From assembly GCA_900766265.1 (NCBI GenBank), contig CAAFUS010000017.1, positions 372,001 through 436,000 on the forward strand: 64,000 nt of DNA. The letters are read 5' to 3'. Positions 8,479-17,090 of this stretch are shown one piece after another. The notes below the pieces were generated by a model, which searched no databases, had not been told where the DNA came from, and saw nothing but the letters and a program-made list of their open reading frames with translations. The first letter of the stretch is position 1. Each line of letters begins with the position of its first letter. A program made the translations under genes and the position numbers. Source of the DNA: Pseudomonadaceae bacterium (GTDB lineage: Bacteria > Pseudomonadota > Gammaproteobacteria > Pseudomonadales > Pseudomonadaceae).

Positions 8479-9365
8479 CAGGCGTCCCTCCCCATGAGGC
8501 CCGCGGGCCTGACCAGCAGTACGATGGCCATGATCACGAAGATCACGATGTTCGAGGCTTCCGGATAGAACACCTTGGTCAGTCCCTCGAGAATGCCCAG
8601 CAGGTAACCGGTGATGATCGCGCCGAGAATCGAGCCCATGCCGCCGACCACCACCACGGCGAACACCACGATGATCAGGTTCGAGCCCATCAGCGGGCTG
8701 ACCTGATAGATCGGTGCGGCCAGAATCCCGGCAAGCCCCGCCAATCCCGCGCCCAGCCCGTAGGTGAAGGTCAGCAGCAGCGGCACGTTGATGCCGAAGG
8801 CGCGCACCAGCGTGGGGTTTTCCGTCGCCGCGCGCAGCGTGGCGCCCAGGCGGGTCTTCTCGATCAGGAGCCAGGTACCCAGGCAGATCACCAGCGAGGC
8901 CAGCACCACCCAGGCGCGGTACTTGGGCAGGAACATGAAGCCCAGGTTGTAGCCGCCGGCGAGCGCGCTTGGCACCGCATAGGGCTGTCCGGAAGATCCG
9001 TAGTAGTAGCGCAGGGTGCCTTCCAGGGCGAGCGCGAGGCCAAAGGTGAAGAGCAGGCCGTAGAGGTGGTCGAGGTTGTACAGCCGCGACAGCGCGAAAC
9101 GCTCGATCGCCGCGCTGGCTAGCCCCACCAGCAGGGGTGCCAGCAACAGTGCCGGCCAGTAGCCGATGCCCAGCCAGGTCAGCAGCAGGTAGCCGGCGAA
9201 GGCGCCGAGCATGTACTGCGCCCCGTGGGCGAAGTTGATCACCTTGAGCAGGCCGAAAATGATCGCCAGCCCCAGGCTGAGCATGGCGTAGAAGGAGCCG
9301 TTGATCAGGCCGATCAGCAGCTGTCCGAGAAAGGCCTGCAGCGGTACGCCGAAGATTGTCGTCAT
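8478..9365 (-). CDS. livH: Branched-chain amino acid type ABC transporter permease LivH
   Basis: A 295-residue inner-membrane permease of the LivH family. GLINGSFYAMLSLGLAIIFG at residues 18-37 and NFAHGAQYMLGAFAGY just after are the family signature; the cytoplasmic loop TRLGATLRAATENPTLVRAFGIN contacts the ATPase; VVVVGGMGSILGAIITGYLLG is the conserved C-terminal helix. Its start and stop each share a single base with the neighbours (TGATG junctions), indicating translational coupling across the operon. Confidence 0.94.
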   Translation of the reverse strand: MTTIFGVPLQAFLGQLLIGLINGSFYAMLSLGLAIIFGLLKVINFAHGAQYMLGAFAGYLLLTWLGIGYWPALLLAPLLVGLASAAIERFALSRLYNLDHLYGLLFTFGLALALEGTLRYYYGSSGQPYAVPSALAGGYNLGFMFLPKYRAWVVLASLVICLGTWLLIEKTRLGATLRAATENPTLVRAFGINVPLLLTFTYGLGAGLAGLAGILAAPIYQVSPLMGSNLIIVVFAVVVVGGMGSILGAIITGYLLGILEGLTKVFYPEASNIVIFVIMAIVLLVRPAGLMGRDA

Positions 9366-10075
9366 CAGACCCCCAGGGCTTCGTTGAGCATGGACATGCG
9401 GTCGGGCAGTTGCTCGACGGCGAAGTGATCGATCACCTGGCCGTGGTCGACGACATAGAAGCGGTCGGCCACCTTGCTGGCGAAACGGAAGTTCTGCTCC
9501 ACCAGGAGGATGGTCATGCCGCGCTGCTTGAGCGTGACCAGCACCTCGCCGATGCGCTGGACGATCACCGGCGCCAGGCCCTCGGTGGGTTCGTCGAGCA
9601 GCAGCAGCCGGGCTCCGGTGCGCAGGATGCGGGCGATGGCGAGCATCTGCTGTTCGCCGCCGGAGAGCTTGGTGCCCACGCTGTTGCGCCGCTCCTTGAG
9701 GTTGGGGAACAGCGTGTAGATTTCCTCCAGCGACATGCCGCCGGGGGCAACCACCGGCGGCAGGTTGAGGTTCTCGTCCACCGTGAGGGTGGCGAAGATG
9801 CCTCGCTCCTCAGGCACGTAGCCGATGCCGGCATGGGCGGTGCGATGCAGCGGCACGCGCATCATGTCCCGACCGTCGAACTCGATAGTGCCGGTGCGGG
9901 TGCGGATGATGCCCATGATGGTGCGCAGTGCGGTGGTCTTGCCCACGCCGTTGCGGCCGAGCAGGGTCACGGTCTCGCCGGCCCGCACGTCCAGATCGAT
10001 ACCCTGCAGGGCATGTCCTTCGCCGTACCAGGCGTTGAGGGCGCGGACTTTCAGCAGCGGGCTGGCCTCAGTCAT
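9365..10075 (-). CDS. livF: ABC transporter ATP-binding protein LivF
   Basis: A 236-residue cytoplasmic ATPase of the LivF type. Walker A GRNGVGKTTALR near residue 38, ABC signature LSGGEQQMLAIAR near residue 138, Walker B LLLLDEPTEGLAP near residue 158, and the switch His in LLVEQNF(R). The GIGYVPEERGIFATLTVDENL segment is typical for LivF. Its start overlaps the livG stop by 8 bp. With LivG it energises the LivHM channel. Confidence 0.95.
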   Translation of the reverse strand: MTEASPLLKVRALNAWYGEGHALQGIDLDVRAGETVTLLGRNGVGKTTALRTIMGIIRTRTGTIEFDGRDMMRVPLHRTAHAGIGYVPEERGIFATLTVDENLNLPPVVAPGGMSLEEIYTLFPNLKERRNSVGTKLSGGEQQMLAIARILRTGARLLLLDEPTEGLAPVIVQRIGEVLVTLKQRGMTILLVEQNFRFASKVADRFYVVDHGQVIDHFAVEQLPDRMSMLNEALGV

Positions 10076-10880
10076 GTTCTGTCCCCATGTAGGCGGTGCG
10101 GACGCGCTCGTCCTGGCTGACCGTGCGGTAGTCGCCGGAGGTGAGGATTTCGCCGCGTTGCAGCACCGTCACCCGGTCGCACAGCTCGGCGACCACCTTC
10201 AGGTTGTGCTCCACCATCAGCACCGCCCGCTCGCGGGCCACCTCGCGGATGATCGCCGAGACCCTGTGCACGTCCTCGTGGCCCATCCCCGCCATCGGCT
10301 CGTCGAGCAGCAACACCTTGGGTTCCAGTGCCAGGGTGGTGGCGATCTCCAGCACCCGCTTGCGGCCGTAGGAGAGGTCGGCCGCGGCGCGGTGGCGCGC
10401 CTCCTGCAGACCGACCGATTCCAGCAGCTGCAGGGCCCGCTCGTTCAGCCGGTCCAGCGCTCGCAGCGGTAGCCAGAACTGCGTAGCCAAGCCGTTCTGG
10501 CGTTGCAGGGCGACGCGCACGTTGTCCAGCACGGAGAGGTGCGGAAACACCGCTGAGATCTGGAATGAGCGCACCAGCCCCATGCGTGCGACCTTGGCCG
10601 GGTCGCTGCGGGTGATGTCCTGATCGAGCAGGCGGATGCTGCCGCTGGTGGGCTGGAGGAACTTGGTCAACAGGTTGAAGACGGTCGTCTTGCCGGCGCC
10701 GTTGGGGCCGATGAGGGCGTGGACGCGGGCGTGTTCGACGTCGATGTCCACGTTGTTCACCGCGACGAATCCCCCGAACTCCCGGCGCAGGCCGCGTGCT
10801 GAAAGCACCACCCGGGAGGGTGGCGACGACGCGCCACCCTCCTGCAGCCCCGCCTCGCCGCTCACGTGGGCCTGGCTCAT
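10068..10880 (-). CDS. livG: ABC transporter ATP-binding protein LivG
   Basis: A 270-residue ATPase of the LivG type: Walker A GPNGAGKTTVFNLLTKFL near residue 55, a signature loop LSYGRKRVLEIATTL (YG replaces the usual GG, common in LivG), Walker B VLLLDEPMAGMGHEDV, and ERAVLMVEHNLKVV with the switch His. I chose ATG 10880 because it forms an ATGA overlap with the stop of the binding-protein gene; an in-frame start at 10898 would lie inside that gene. The N-terminal 25 residues before VVLSARGLRREFGGF are low-complexity and not part of the fold. Confidence 0.93.
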   Translation of the reverse strand: MSQAHVSGEAGLQEGGASSPPSRVVLSARGLRREFGGFVAVNNVDIDVEHARVHALIGPNGAGKTTVFNLLTKFLQPTSGSIRLLDQDITRSDPAKVARMGLVRSFQISAVFPHLSVLDNVRVALQRQNGLATQFWLPLRALDRLNERALQLLESVGLQEARHRAAADLSYGRKRVLEIATTLALEPKVLLLDEPMAGMGHEDVHRVSAIIREVARERAVLMVEHNLKVVAELCDRVTVLQRGEILTSGDYRTVSQDERVRTAYMGTEHD

Positions 10881-12085
10881 GGCGTGACCAGCGGGCAACC
10901 GCTGTCGGCCGGCTTGATGTAGGCCTGGTCGCCCGGCACGGTGGCGAGCACCTTGTAGTAGTCCCAGGGTTGCTTGCTCTCCTCGGGCTTCTTCACCTCC
11001 ATCAGGTAGACGTCGCTTATCAACCGGCCATTGGCGCCGACGCGACCGTTGCGGGCGAAGACGTCTTCGACCGGCATCTCGTGCATCGCCGCGGCGACCG
11101 CTTCGGTGGCGTCGGTTCCGACCTTGTCGATGGCCTTGAGGTACTGCAGCACGCCGGAATAGGTGCCGGCATGGATCATGTTCGGCATCCGGCCGGTGCG
11201 CTTGAAGAAGCGCTGGGAGAATTCCCGGGACTGATCATCGCGGTCCCAGTAGAAGCTCTCTGTCAGGGTCAGGCCCTGCGCCGCCTCCAGGCCCAGCCCG
11301 TGTACCTCGGCGAGGGTGAACAGCAGTGCGGCCAGGCGTTGGCCGCCGGCGACGATGCCGAACTCGGCGGCCTGCTTGATCGCGTTGGCGGTGTCCAGCC
11401 CGGCGTTGGCAAGGCCGATCACCTTGGCCCCGGAGGATTGCGCCTGGAGCAGGAAGGAGGAGTAGTCGGTGCTCGCCAGTGGGTGTCTTACCGCACCGAG
11501 CACCTTGCCGCCGTTGGCTTTGACGAAGGTGGTGGTTTGCTCCTCCAGCGAATAACCGAAGGCGTAGTCGGCGGTGAGGAAGTACCAGCTGTCCCCGCCC
11601 TGGGAGACCAGCGCACCGCCGGTGCCGACTGCCAGCGCATGGGTGTCGTAGGCCCAGTGGAAGCCGTAGGGCGAGCACTGCTTGCCGGTCAGCTCGGTGG
11701 TCGCAGCGCCGGTCACCAGGTCGATCTTTTTCTTGTCCCTGGAGATGCCCTGCACGGCGAGGGCCACCGAGGAGGTGGTCAGCTCCATGATGGCGTCGAC
11801 CTGCTCGCGGTCGTACCACTGGCGGGCGATGTTGGAGGCGATGTCGGGCTTGTTCTGATGGTCGGCGGTAACGATTTCGATCGGCGCGCCCTGCACCGAA
11901 CCGCCGAAGTCCTCGGCGGCCATCCGCGCCGCCTCTACCGACCACTTTCCGCCGAAGTCGGCGTAGACCCCGGACTGGTCGTTGAGGATGCCGATTTTCA
12001 CCTTGCCGTCCGAGATGTCTGCGGCCGAGGCGCTGACGCCGGTGGTCGCGATCACGCTTGCCGTTGCGATTGCCAGAAGCTTCAT
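10877..12085 (-). CDS. Periplasmic substrate-binding protein of the branched-chain amino acid type ABC importer
   Basis: A 402-residue periplasmic binding protein and first gene of the operon. MKLLAIATASVIATTGVSASA is a clear signal peptide, cleaved before ADISDGKVKIGILNDQSGVY. The type I periplasmic-binding fold (Peripla_BP_6) follows, including HQNKPDIASNIARQWYDREQ and DYAFGYSLEEQTTTFVKANG. It resembles the HAAT-family binders often tied to aliphatic or aromatic acids more than classical LivJ/LivK, but the ligand is not readable. ATG 12085 has a perfect CTAAGGAGA site; the longer upstream frame is non-coding-like. Confidence 0.9.
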   Translation of the reverse strand: MKLLAIATASVIATTGVSASAADISDGKVKIGILNDQSGVYADFGGKWSVEAARMAAEDFGGSVQGAPIEIVTADHQNKPDIASNIARQWYDREQVDAIMELTTSSVALAVQGISRDKKKIDLVTGAATTELTGKQCSPYGFHWAYDTHALAVGTGGALVSQGGDSWYFLTADYAFGYSLEEQTTTFVKANGGKVLGAVRHPLASTDYSSFLLQAQSSGAKVIGLANAGLDTANAIKQAAEFGIVAGGQRLAALLFTLAEVHGLGLEAAQGLTLTESFYWDRDDQSREFSQRFFKRTGRMPNMIHAGTYSGVLQYLKAIDKVGTDATEAVAAAMHEMPVEDVFARNGRVGANGRLISDVYLMEVKKPEESKQPWDYYKVLATVPGDQAYIKPADSGCPLVTP

Positions 12086-12514
12086 GGGTGTCTCCTTAGA
12101 TGAACCGCACACAGGGAGCTCGCGGCAGCCCGGTGCGTGGGGCCGTCGCGGAATGTTTCGGATCAACGAAGCCTGCGTGTCGACCGTCGGAGCGACTTGC
12201 GGGCAGGGCCGTGCCGCCAGCGCAGCTGCGCAGGTGGCGAGAGGCGTTACGCATCGAGTGCGCATGCCGAAAGCGTCAGGTCTGGGGGCAGTGCGAAGGG
12301 AAGAGCGGGACGGAACGGCGGGGGCTTGGCGCCATGGGGAAGAAGCGCGGCTGTCGCCGGGGCTCGCGAGGCGTGACGTTCATGGGGTGTTCCCTATTAT
12401 TGTTATTGGTCCTGAATAAACGTAGCAGGGGTTTTGGCGGGTGCAACCGGCTGCATGGTCGTATCGCTGTCGTGTGGGGCGTATAGACTCCGGTCAGACA
12501 GACGAAGGGGGGAA
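12086..12514. other. 429-bp intergenic region with divergent promoters
   Basis: No convincing gene. On the minus strand an A/T-rich block (about 12390-12420) resembles a Pseudomonas leader (AACAATAATAGGGAACA) and is followed by a 35-codon frame starting at 12383 rich in Arg and Pro; it could be a leader peptide, or the relic of an older start region for the importer operon. On the plus strand TATAGA at 12482-12487 is a plausible -10 for the ParA gene about 30 bp upstream of its start. The rest is G+C-rich with no repeats that I recognise. Confidence 0.4.
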
Positions 12515-13291
12515 ATGACCATGCGCCGCGTGGTGTTCAATCAGAAAGGGGGAGTCGGCAAGTCCAGCATCGCTTGCAACCTGGCCGCCGTCAGCGCGTC
12601 ACAGGGGTATCGCACGCTGCTGGTGGACCTGGACGCCCAGGCCAATTCCAGCCACTACCTGACCGGGCTGACCGGGGACGACATCCCCACCGGCATCGCC
12701 GATTTCTTCAAGCTGACGCTGTCCTCGGGGCCTGCGGCCAAGAAAGCCCGCCCCGATATCTACGAGACGCCCTTCGACTTGCTGCACATCGTCACGGCGA
12801 CTGCTGAGCTGGCCGATCTGCAGCCCAAGCTCGAGGCCAAGCACAAGATCAACAAGCTGCGAAAGCTGCTCGACGAACTCTCCGGCGACTACGAGCGGAT
12901 CTACATCGACACGCCGCCGGCGCTCAACTTCTTTACCGTATCGGCGTTGATCGCCGCCAATCGATGCCTGGTGCCCTTTGACTGCGACAGCTTCTCCCGG
13001 CAGGCCCTCTACAGCCTGCTGGCTGAGATCGACGACCTCAAGGAGGACCACAACGAGTCGCTGATGATCGAGGGCATCGTGGTCAATCAGTTCCAGCCGC
13101 GCGCCGCGCTGCCGCAACAGATCATCGACGAGCTAGTGGCCGAAGGGCTTCCCGTCCTGCCGGTGTACCTGATGAGCTCGGTGCGCATGCGCGAGTCGCA
13201 CCAGGCCTGTCTGCCGCTGGTGCACCTGGACCCCCGGCACAAGCTGACCCGGCAGTTCGTCGAGCTGCACGACCTGCTGGAAAGCCACTAG
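12515..13291 (+). CDS. ParA family ATPase (orphan)
   Basis: A 258-residue cytoplasmic ATPase of the ParA/MinD group. The deviant Walker A FNQKGGVGKSS is at residues 7-17, followed by TLLVDLDAQANSSHYLTG (A' motif) and YIDTPPALNFFTVSAL (Walker B). ATG 12515 (MTMRRVVF) is used; 12521 sits 8 bp after a run of G and is the better spaced alternative. No parB or centromere-like repeats are nearby, so it is not the chromosomal parAB pair. Role unknown: orphan ParAs position various cargo. The stop overlaps the convergent stress-protein gene by 4 bp. Confidence 0.88.
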   Translation: MTMRRVVFNQKGGVGKSSIACNLAAVSASQGYRTLLVDLDAQANSSHYLTGLTGDDIPTGIADFFKLTLSSGPAAKKARPDIYETPFDLLHIVTATAELADLQPKLEAKHKINKLRKLLDELSGDYERIYIDTPPALNFFTVSALIAANRCLVPFDCDSFSRQALYSLLAEIDDLKEDHNESLMIEGIVVNQFQPRAALPQQIIDELVAEGLPVLPVYLMSSVRMRESHQACLPLVHLDPRHKLTRQFVELHDLLESH

Positions 13292-14076
13292 CGCGCGATC
13301 AGTAGGTCGCACGGCGGTCGCTCCAGCATTTGCCGGGCGAGGCTGCCGAGCAGGGCACTGCTCAGCTCGCCGCGGCTGTGACCGCCCAGGGCGAGCAGCT
13401 GAGGGCGCTGTTCGGCGAGGGTGGCGTCCAGGCAATTGCTGCGCTCGCCCTGGCGAACCGCGTGGGTTAGGCGGCCCCGAGGCGCGGCCAGCTCGGCGGC
13501 CAGATCCTCGATCAGTTGGCCGAAGAGCTCGCGCTGCAGCGCCAGGCCGTCCTCATCGGCGCCGTGGATCTCGGCGACTTCATGCACGTTGAGGGCATGC
13601 AGCACGCCGGTGCTCGGCAGCAGACTCCAGGCGCAGCGCAAGGCGCGGCTCGCGCTGCCGGAAAAGTCCAGTGCGGCGACGGCGCGCTGGTAGGGCGTGA
13701 GGTTGGGGCTGACGGCCAGTAGCACGGCGGCCGGGCAGCGCAGCAGCACCCGTTCAAGGGTCGTGCCGGAAAACCCCTCGGCTGACCGGCGGTGGTGCGC
13801 GCCGAGCACCAGCAGGTCCGCCTCGAGACCGGCGGTCTGGGCGAGGATTTCGTCCACCGGTCGTCCCTGGCGAATCCGCGGGTCCACCTCGGCTAGGCCG
13901 TAATCGCGCAGGCAGCCGTGCAGGTACTGCTGCGCCGAGGCGTGGCGCGTGCTCTCGTCCAGGACGTGCACCAGGCTCAGCCGGGCGCCGGCTTGGCGGG
14001 CCAGCTGGGCGGCGCGGCGCAGGGCGAGATCGGCTTCGGCGCTGAGGTCGTGGGCGACGAGAATGTGCTGAACCAT
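13288..14076 (-). CDS. Tandem-domain universal stress protein
   Basis: A 262-residue protein with two UspA domains of about 135 residues each. The first begins MVQHILVAHDLSAEADLALRRA and contains LLVLGAHHRRS...FSGTTLERVLLRCPAAVLL, with the nucleotide-binding G2xG9xGS-type element partly kept. The second begins PYQRAVAALDFSGSASRALR and ends LALGGHSRGELSSALLGSLA...CDLLIAR. The start at 14076 is preferred over an in-frame GTG at 14088 because only it has a GAGG site and matches where the domain starts. Probably cytoplasmic; typically induced in stationary phase or stress, but no regulatory site is evident here. Confidence 0.88.
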   Translation of the reverse strand: MVQHILVAHDLSAEADLALRRAAQLARQAGARLSLVHVLDESTRHASAQQYLHGCLRDYGLAEVDPRIRQGRPVDEILAQTAGLEADLLVLGAHHRRSAEGFSGTTLERVLLRCPAAVLLAVSPNLTPYQRAVAALDFSGSASRALRCAWSLLPSTGVLHALNVHEVAEIHGADEDGLALQRELFGQLIEDLAAELAAPRGRLTHAVRQGERSNCLDATLAEQRPQLLALGGHSRGELSSALLGSLARQMLERPPCDLLIAR

Positions 14077-14147
14077 GCAGGGCCTCACGGAGGGCGAAGG
14101 GTTGGGCGGCCCGCGGCTTCATGCGGGACCTGCACGATGCGACCGCC

Positions 14148-15521
14148 TCAGTCCCGGGCGAGTTCGGCGGCAAGCTCCCCCAGCGCGGTCTGGCGCTCGG
14201 TCTGCTGCAGCGTCGCCCCAGGGTTGAGCGACGACCAGCGCGGGTGCGCGCGGGCACGCTGCAATACGGCGGGCAGTTTGCCTTCGCGCCACGCCTTGTC
14301 CTGGGGCGCTTCCAGGCGCACGGCATCGACCGCGGCATGGCCGCGGCGGGCCAGCGCCTGCAGCAGTTGGCGCTGACGTAGGGCGAGCAGGCGCAGGACG
14401 GCGTCGTCCACGGTCAGCTCGCGCTGGCCCTTGAGCTTGCCCAGCAGGCGGTTGCCGTAATGGCGCGCCGTTTGCGCGCCGCCGCCGACCACCGCGCCGA
14501 GCAGCGCCGCGGCGCCGAGGGTGATGCCACCGACCAGCAGGTCGACCCCGGCACCGGCTGCCGCACCGGCCGCGACACCTCCGCCGATCCTGACGCCGAG
14601 CTGGCGCAGCGTTTCCGGGTTGAACAGGTCGTCCCCCCAGCGCCCGTCGAGCAACGGCAGGTCGCTGGCCGAGGCGTCCTGCGGGCGAAACCCGTACAGC
14701 CGCAGCAGGGCTTCGACGCAGCGCTGTTCGCGGCCGCGTACCGCGTCGTGCAGCTCGCCGATGGCCTGGCGTTCCAGCTCGGGCTGGACGGCGACGCTAC
14801 GCCGACAGGCCGCCGCGTCGATCAGCAACTCCGCGATCAGGCGTTCGCCTTCGGCCAGGCGCGCGGCTGCCTGCGCCTCGTGGTCCACGATCAGCCGCTG
14901 CAGCTGCGGCCGTGACGCCTCCAGCAGTAGCGCGAGGCTTTCGTAGAGCCGCCGCTCGCCGTCGAGCGGCGGCGCTACGCTGTCGAAGCGCACCAGGGCA
15001 TGCAGGCCCAAGCGCGCCAGCGCCTCTCGCCACTGTTCTTCCCGGTGGCCCGGCAACGCGACGAAGTTGAGGATCGGCAGCAGCGGCTTGCCGCAGGCGG
15101 CGAGCACGGCCAGCTCGTCGCGGTACTTGGCCAGCACCGGCTCGCGGGCGTCGACCACGTAGAGCCCGGCGTCGGAGGCCAGCAGCTGGCGCAGCACCTT
15201 GGCTTCCTGCTCGAAGCGCTGGCGGGCCTCGCTGCCTTCGAGGAAGCGGGCGACCCGCGCGGGGCCGTCGAGGCGCTCGCCCGGCCGCTCCAGCTGCTCC
15301 AAGTAATCGAGCAGGGCGATCGCATCTTCCAGGCCGGGCGTGTCGTAGAGCTCGAGCAGCGGTTCGCCATCCACCGACAGCCGTGCGCCTTCGACATGGC
15401 GGGTGGTGCTGGGGCGATGCGAGACCTCGCCGAAGCCGACGTCCCGCGTCAGGGTGCGCAGCAGCGAGGTCTTGCCGGCATTGGTATGGCCGACCAGGGC
15501 GAGTTTCAGCGGGCGGCTCAT
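14148..15521 (-). CDS. DUF3482 domain GTPase
   Basis: A 457-residue protein with an N-terminal small GTPase domain: G1 GHTNAGKTSLLRTL at residues 11-24, G3 DTPGLED near residue 61, and a likely G4 in ILNFVALPGH, where the usual NKxD is absent. The C-terminal half is DUF3482, with a glycine/alanine-rich hydrophobic hairpin (GVRIGGGVAAGAAAGAGVDL, then GGITLGAAALLGAVVGGG) that could insert in a membrane. It is 21 bp downstream of the DUF2868 gene; the two families commonly occur as a pair in Pseudomonas. Function unknown. Confidence 0.87.
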   Translation of the reverse strand: MSRPLKLALVGHTNAGKTSLLRTLTRDVGFGEVSHRPSTTRHVEGARLSVDGEPLLELYDTPGLEDAIALLDYLEQLERPGERLDGPARVARFLEGSEARQRFEQEAKVLRQLLASDAGLYVVDAREPVLAKYRDELAVLAACGKPLLPILNFVALPGHREEQWREALARLGLHALVRFDSVAPPLDGERRLYESLALLLEASRPQLQRLIVDHEAQAAARLAEGERLIAELLIDAAACRRSVAVQPELERQAIGELHDAVRGREQRCVEALLRLYGFRPQDASASDLPLLDGRWGDDLFNPETLRQLGVRIGGGVAAGAAAGAGVDLLVGGITLGAAALLGAVVGGGAQTARHYGNRLLGKLKGQRELTVDDAVLRLLALRQRQLLQALARRGHAAVDAVRLEAPQDKAWREGKLPAVLQRARAHPRWSSLNPGATLQQTERQTALGELAAELARD

Positions 15522-15542
15522 GGGCGGTCGCCTTCGACGGGG

Positions 15543-16922
15543 CTAGTCATGGCCGGTCTCCAGCCACGTCAGGGGAGAGGTACTCGCGTGGGGCAGGCCC
15601 AGCGCGTCGAGCGCCTGGTGCCAGTCTCTCAGGCGGTCGCTGTCCAGTGCCTGCCCGGCAGGTGCCTGGAGCAGCCAGACCCGGGTGCTGCCGGCACAGC
15701 GCGACAGCTCGCCGATCAGGGCCAGGGTGCCGCGATCCGGCGAGCGAAGCGGATCGCAGGCGATGACCAGGCGCGCCGGGACGAAGCGGCTCATCTGCTC
15801 CAGCAGGCGGCGTCGCTGCTCACGGTCGTCGAGAATGCCCGCATCGGCCACGCCTGTGGGCAGTGCAGGGGGCCAGGGACGGCTATCGTCCAGCTCGATC
15901 GCTACCAGCAGCGCGCCCTCATCGCCGGTCAGGTGGCTGCCGGCGGTGGTCACGTGAAGCTGCGAGGGGGCCTCGTCGTTGACACCCAGGCGCTCGCTGG
16001 GCGGCTGCAGGCGCTCGCGCAGCAGGCGGTAGGCCGGCAGCTGCAGGTCGAGATGCAGCGCCTTGCGGCCCTGCCGCCAGCGCCACAGGCACAGCAGCGC
16101 GAGCAGCAGGCGCGGCAACAGACCATAGATCAGCACCACGCCCACCAGCCAGCCGGCCCAGGCCTGGCGTGCGCTTTCCATCCCACCGGTGCCGCCGCTG
16201 GCGCGGATCTGCTCGATGTCCGGCAGGCTGAAGCCGAGCAGGGCCGGAAGCGCACCGAGGGCCTGGGTCAGCGAGATGAAGGTGGCCTCGCCGAGTATGG
16301 TGGTTTCCCAGACGAAGCCGTATCGCCGCGTCGCCAGCAGGGCGAGCAGGGTGATCAGGGCGCTGCTCATCGCCAGGGCCCAGAGCCCATGGACGCCCAG
16401 GCCCAGCACCCAGCGTCCCAGGCGGCGCTGGTGCAGCACGGATAACAGCGCTGGGGCAAGCTGGGCCGCGCGGGCATCGCGCGCCAGCTTTTCGCTGAGC
16501 CACAGCCAGAGTCTGCCGAGGGCGCCGCCGTCGCCGGCGAGGAACAGGCCCAGCGCCCAGCCGATCAGCGTCAGCAGGTTGAGCCCGAGCAGGCTGCCCA
16601 GCGCCCAGAACACGTTGACCGGCCGCTGGCCGTCTCCGAGTGCGGCAAGCCCGAGCCCGGCACCGGTCATCAGGGCCAGCAGTACCAGGCCGAAGCCGGC
16701 CAGGCGAGCCCCCTGGCGCCAATGCCGTAACGCCTCGACGAGGCCGTCGCGGCGCGCCAGCCAGAGCGCCCGGTTTTCGATCAGCGCGGGCAGGTCGCCA
16801 CCGAGGGTACGGGCCTGACGGTTGGCTTCGGCGTCTTCCAGCGGACCGGCATGCTCCTCGCGCAGGCGCACGGCTTCGGTCAGCCAGAGACGATCAAGGG
16901 AAGTGTGCGGGGTATGGGGCAC
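15543..16922 (-). CDS. DUF2868 domain membrane protein
   Basis: A 459-residue protein with a cytoplasmic N-terminus, a hydrophobic central third (segments around LAGFGLVLLALMTGAGLGLA, FWALGSLLGLNLLTLIGWAL, GLWALAMSSALITLLALLA and WLVGVVLIYGLLPRLLLALL) and a soluble C-terminal domain with VAIELDDSRPWPP and VIACDPLRSPDRGTLALI. I use a GTG at 16922, preceded by GCGAGAG and directly before the conserved TSLDRLWLTEAVRL; an in-frame start at 16985 adds 21 residues without homology-like character. It is the partner of the DUF3482 GTPase and first in their operon. No function known. Confidence 0.82.
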   Translation of the reverse strand: MPHTPHTSLDRLWLTEAVRLREEHAGPLEDAEANRQARTLGGDLPALIENRALWLARRDGLVEALRHWRQGARLAGFGLVLLALMTGAGLGLAALGDGQRPVNVFWALGSLLGLNLLTLIGWALGLFLAGDGGALGRLWLWLSEKLARDARAAQLAPALLSVLHQRRLGRWVLGLGVHGLWALAMSSALITLLALLATRRYGFVWETTILGEATFISLTQALGALPALLGFSLPDIEQIRASGGTGGMESARQAWAGWLVGVVLIYGLLPRLLLALLCLWRWRQGRKALHLDLQLPAYRLLRERLQPPSERLGVNDEAPSQLHVTTAGSHLTGDEGALLVAIELDDSRPWPPALPTGVADAGILDDREQRRRLLEQMSRFVPARLVIACDPLRSPDRGTLALIGELSRCAGSTRVWLLQAPAGQALDSDRLRDWHQALDALGLPHASTSPLTWLETGHD

Positions 16923-17024
16923 GCGTACTCTCGCAGGCTGTAGTCCGGTTGGACCGCCGTCGGGCGAAGGTGATCGTCCAGACACCGGTCAGCCGAAAGA
17001 GTACGTGGTACGCGCCGCGCTTGT

Positions 17025-17052
17025 CGCGCCCGATGATTGGGCATCGGGCGCG
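17025..17052. terminator. Perfect 11-bp inverted repeat downstream of glpQ
   Basis: CGCGCCCGATG, a 6-nt spacer, then CATCGGGCGCG. It begins 39 bp beyond the glpQ stop on the minus strand and could terminate or stabilise that transcript. There is no T-tract on either side, so it is not a canonical intrinsic terminator; a protein-binding palindrome is an alternative. Confidence 0.5.
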
Positions 17053-17090
17053 CCGGCGCTCCGCGGCCGTCCCTGGCCGCGGCGGGGCCG

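Noticed and set aside
12100..12486. Several plus-strand frames of 79-145 codons before the ParA gene
   Set aside because: Arg/Gly-rich translations in different registers without ribosome sites; typical of high-G+C non-coding DNA.
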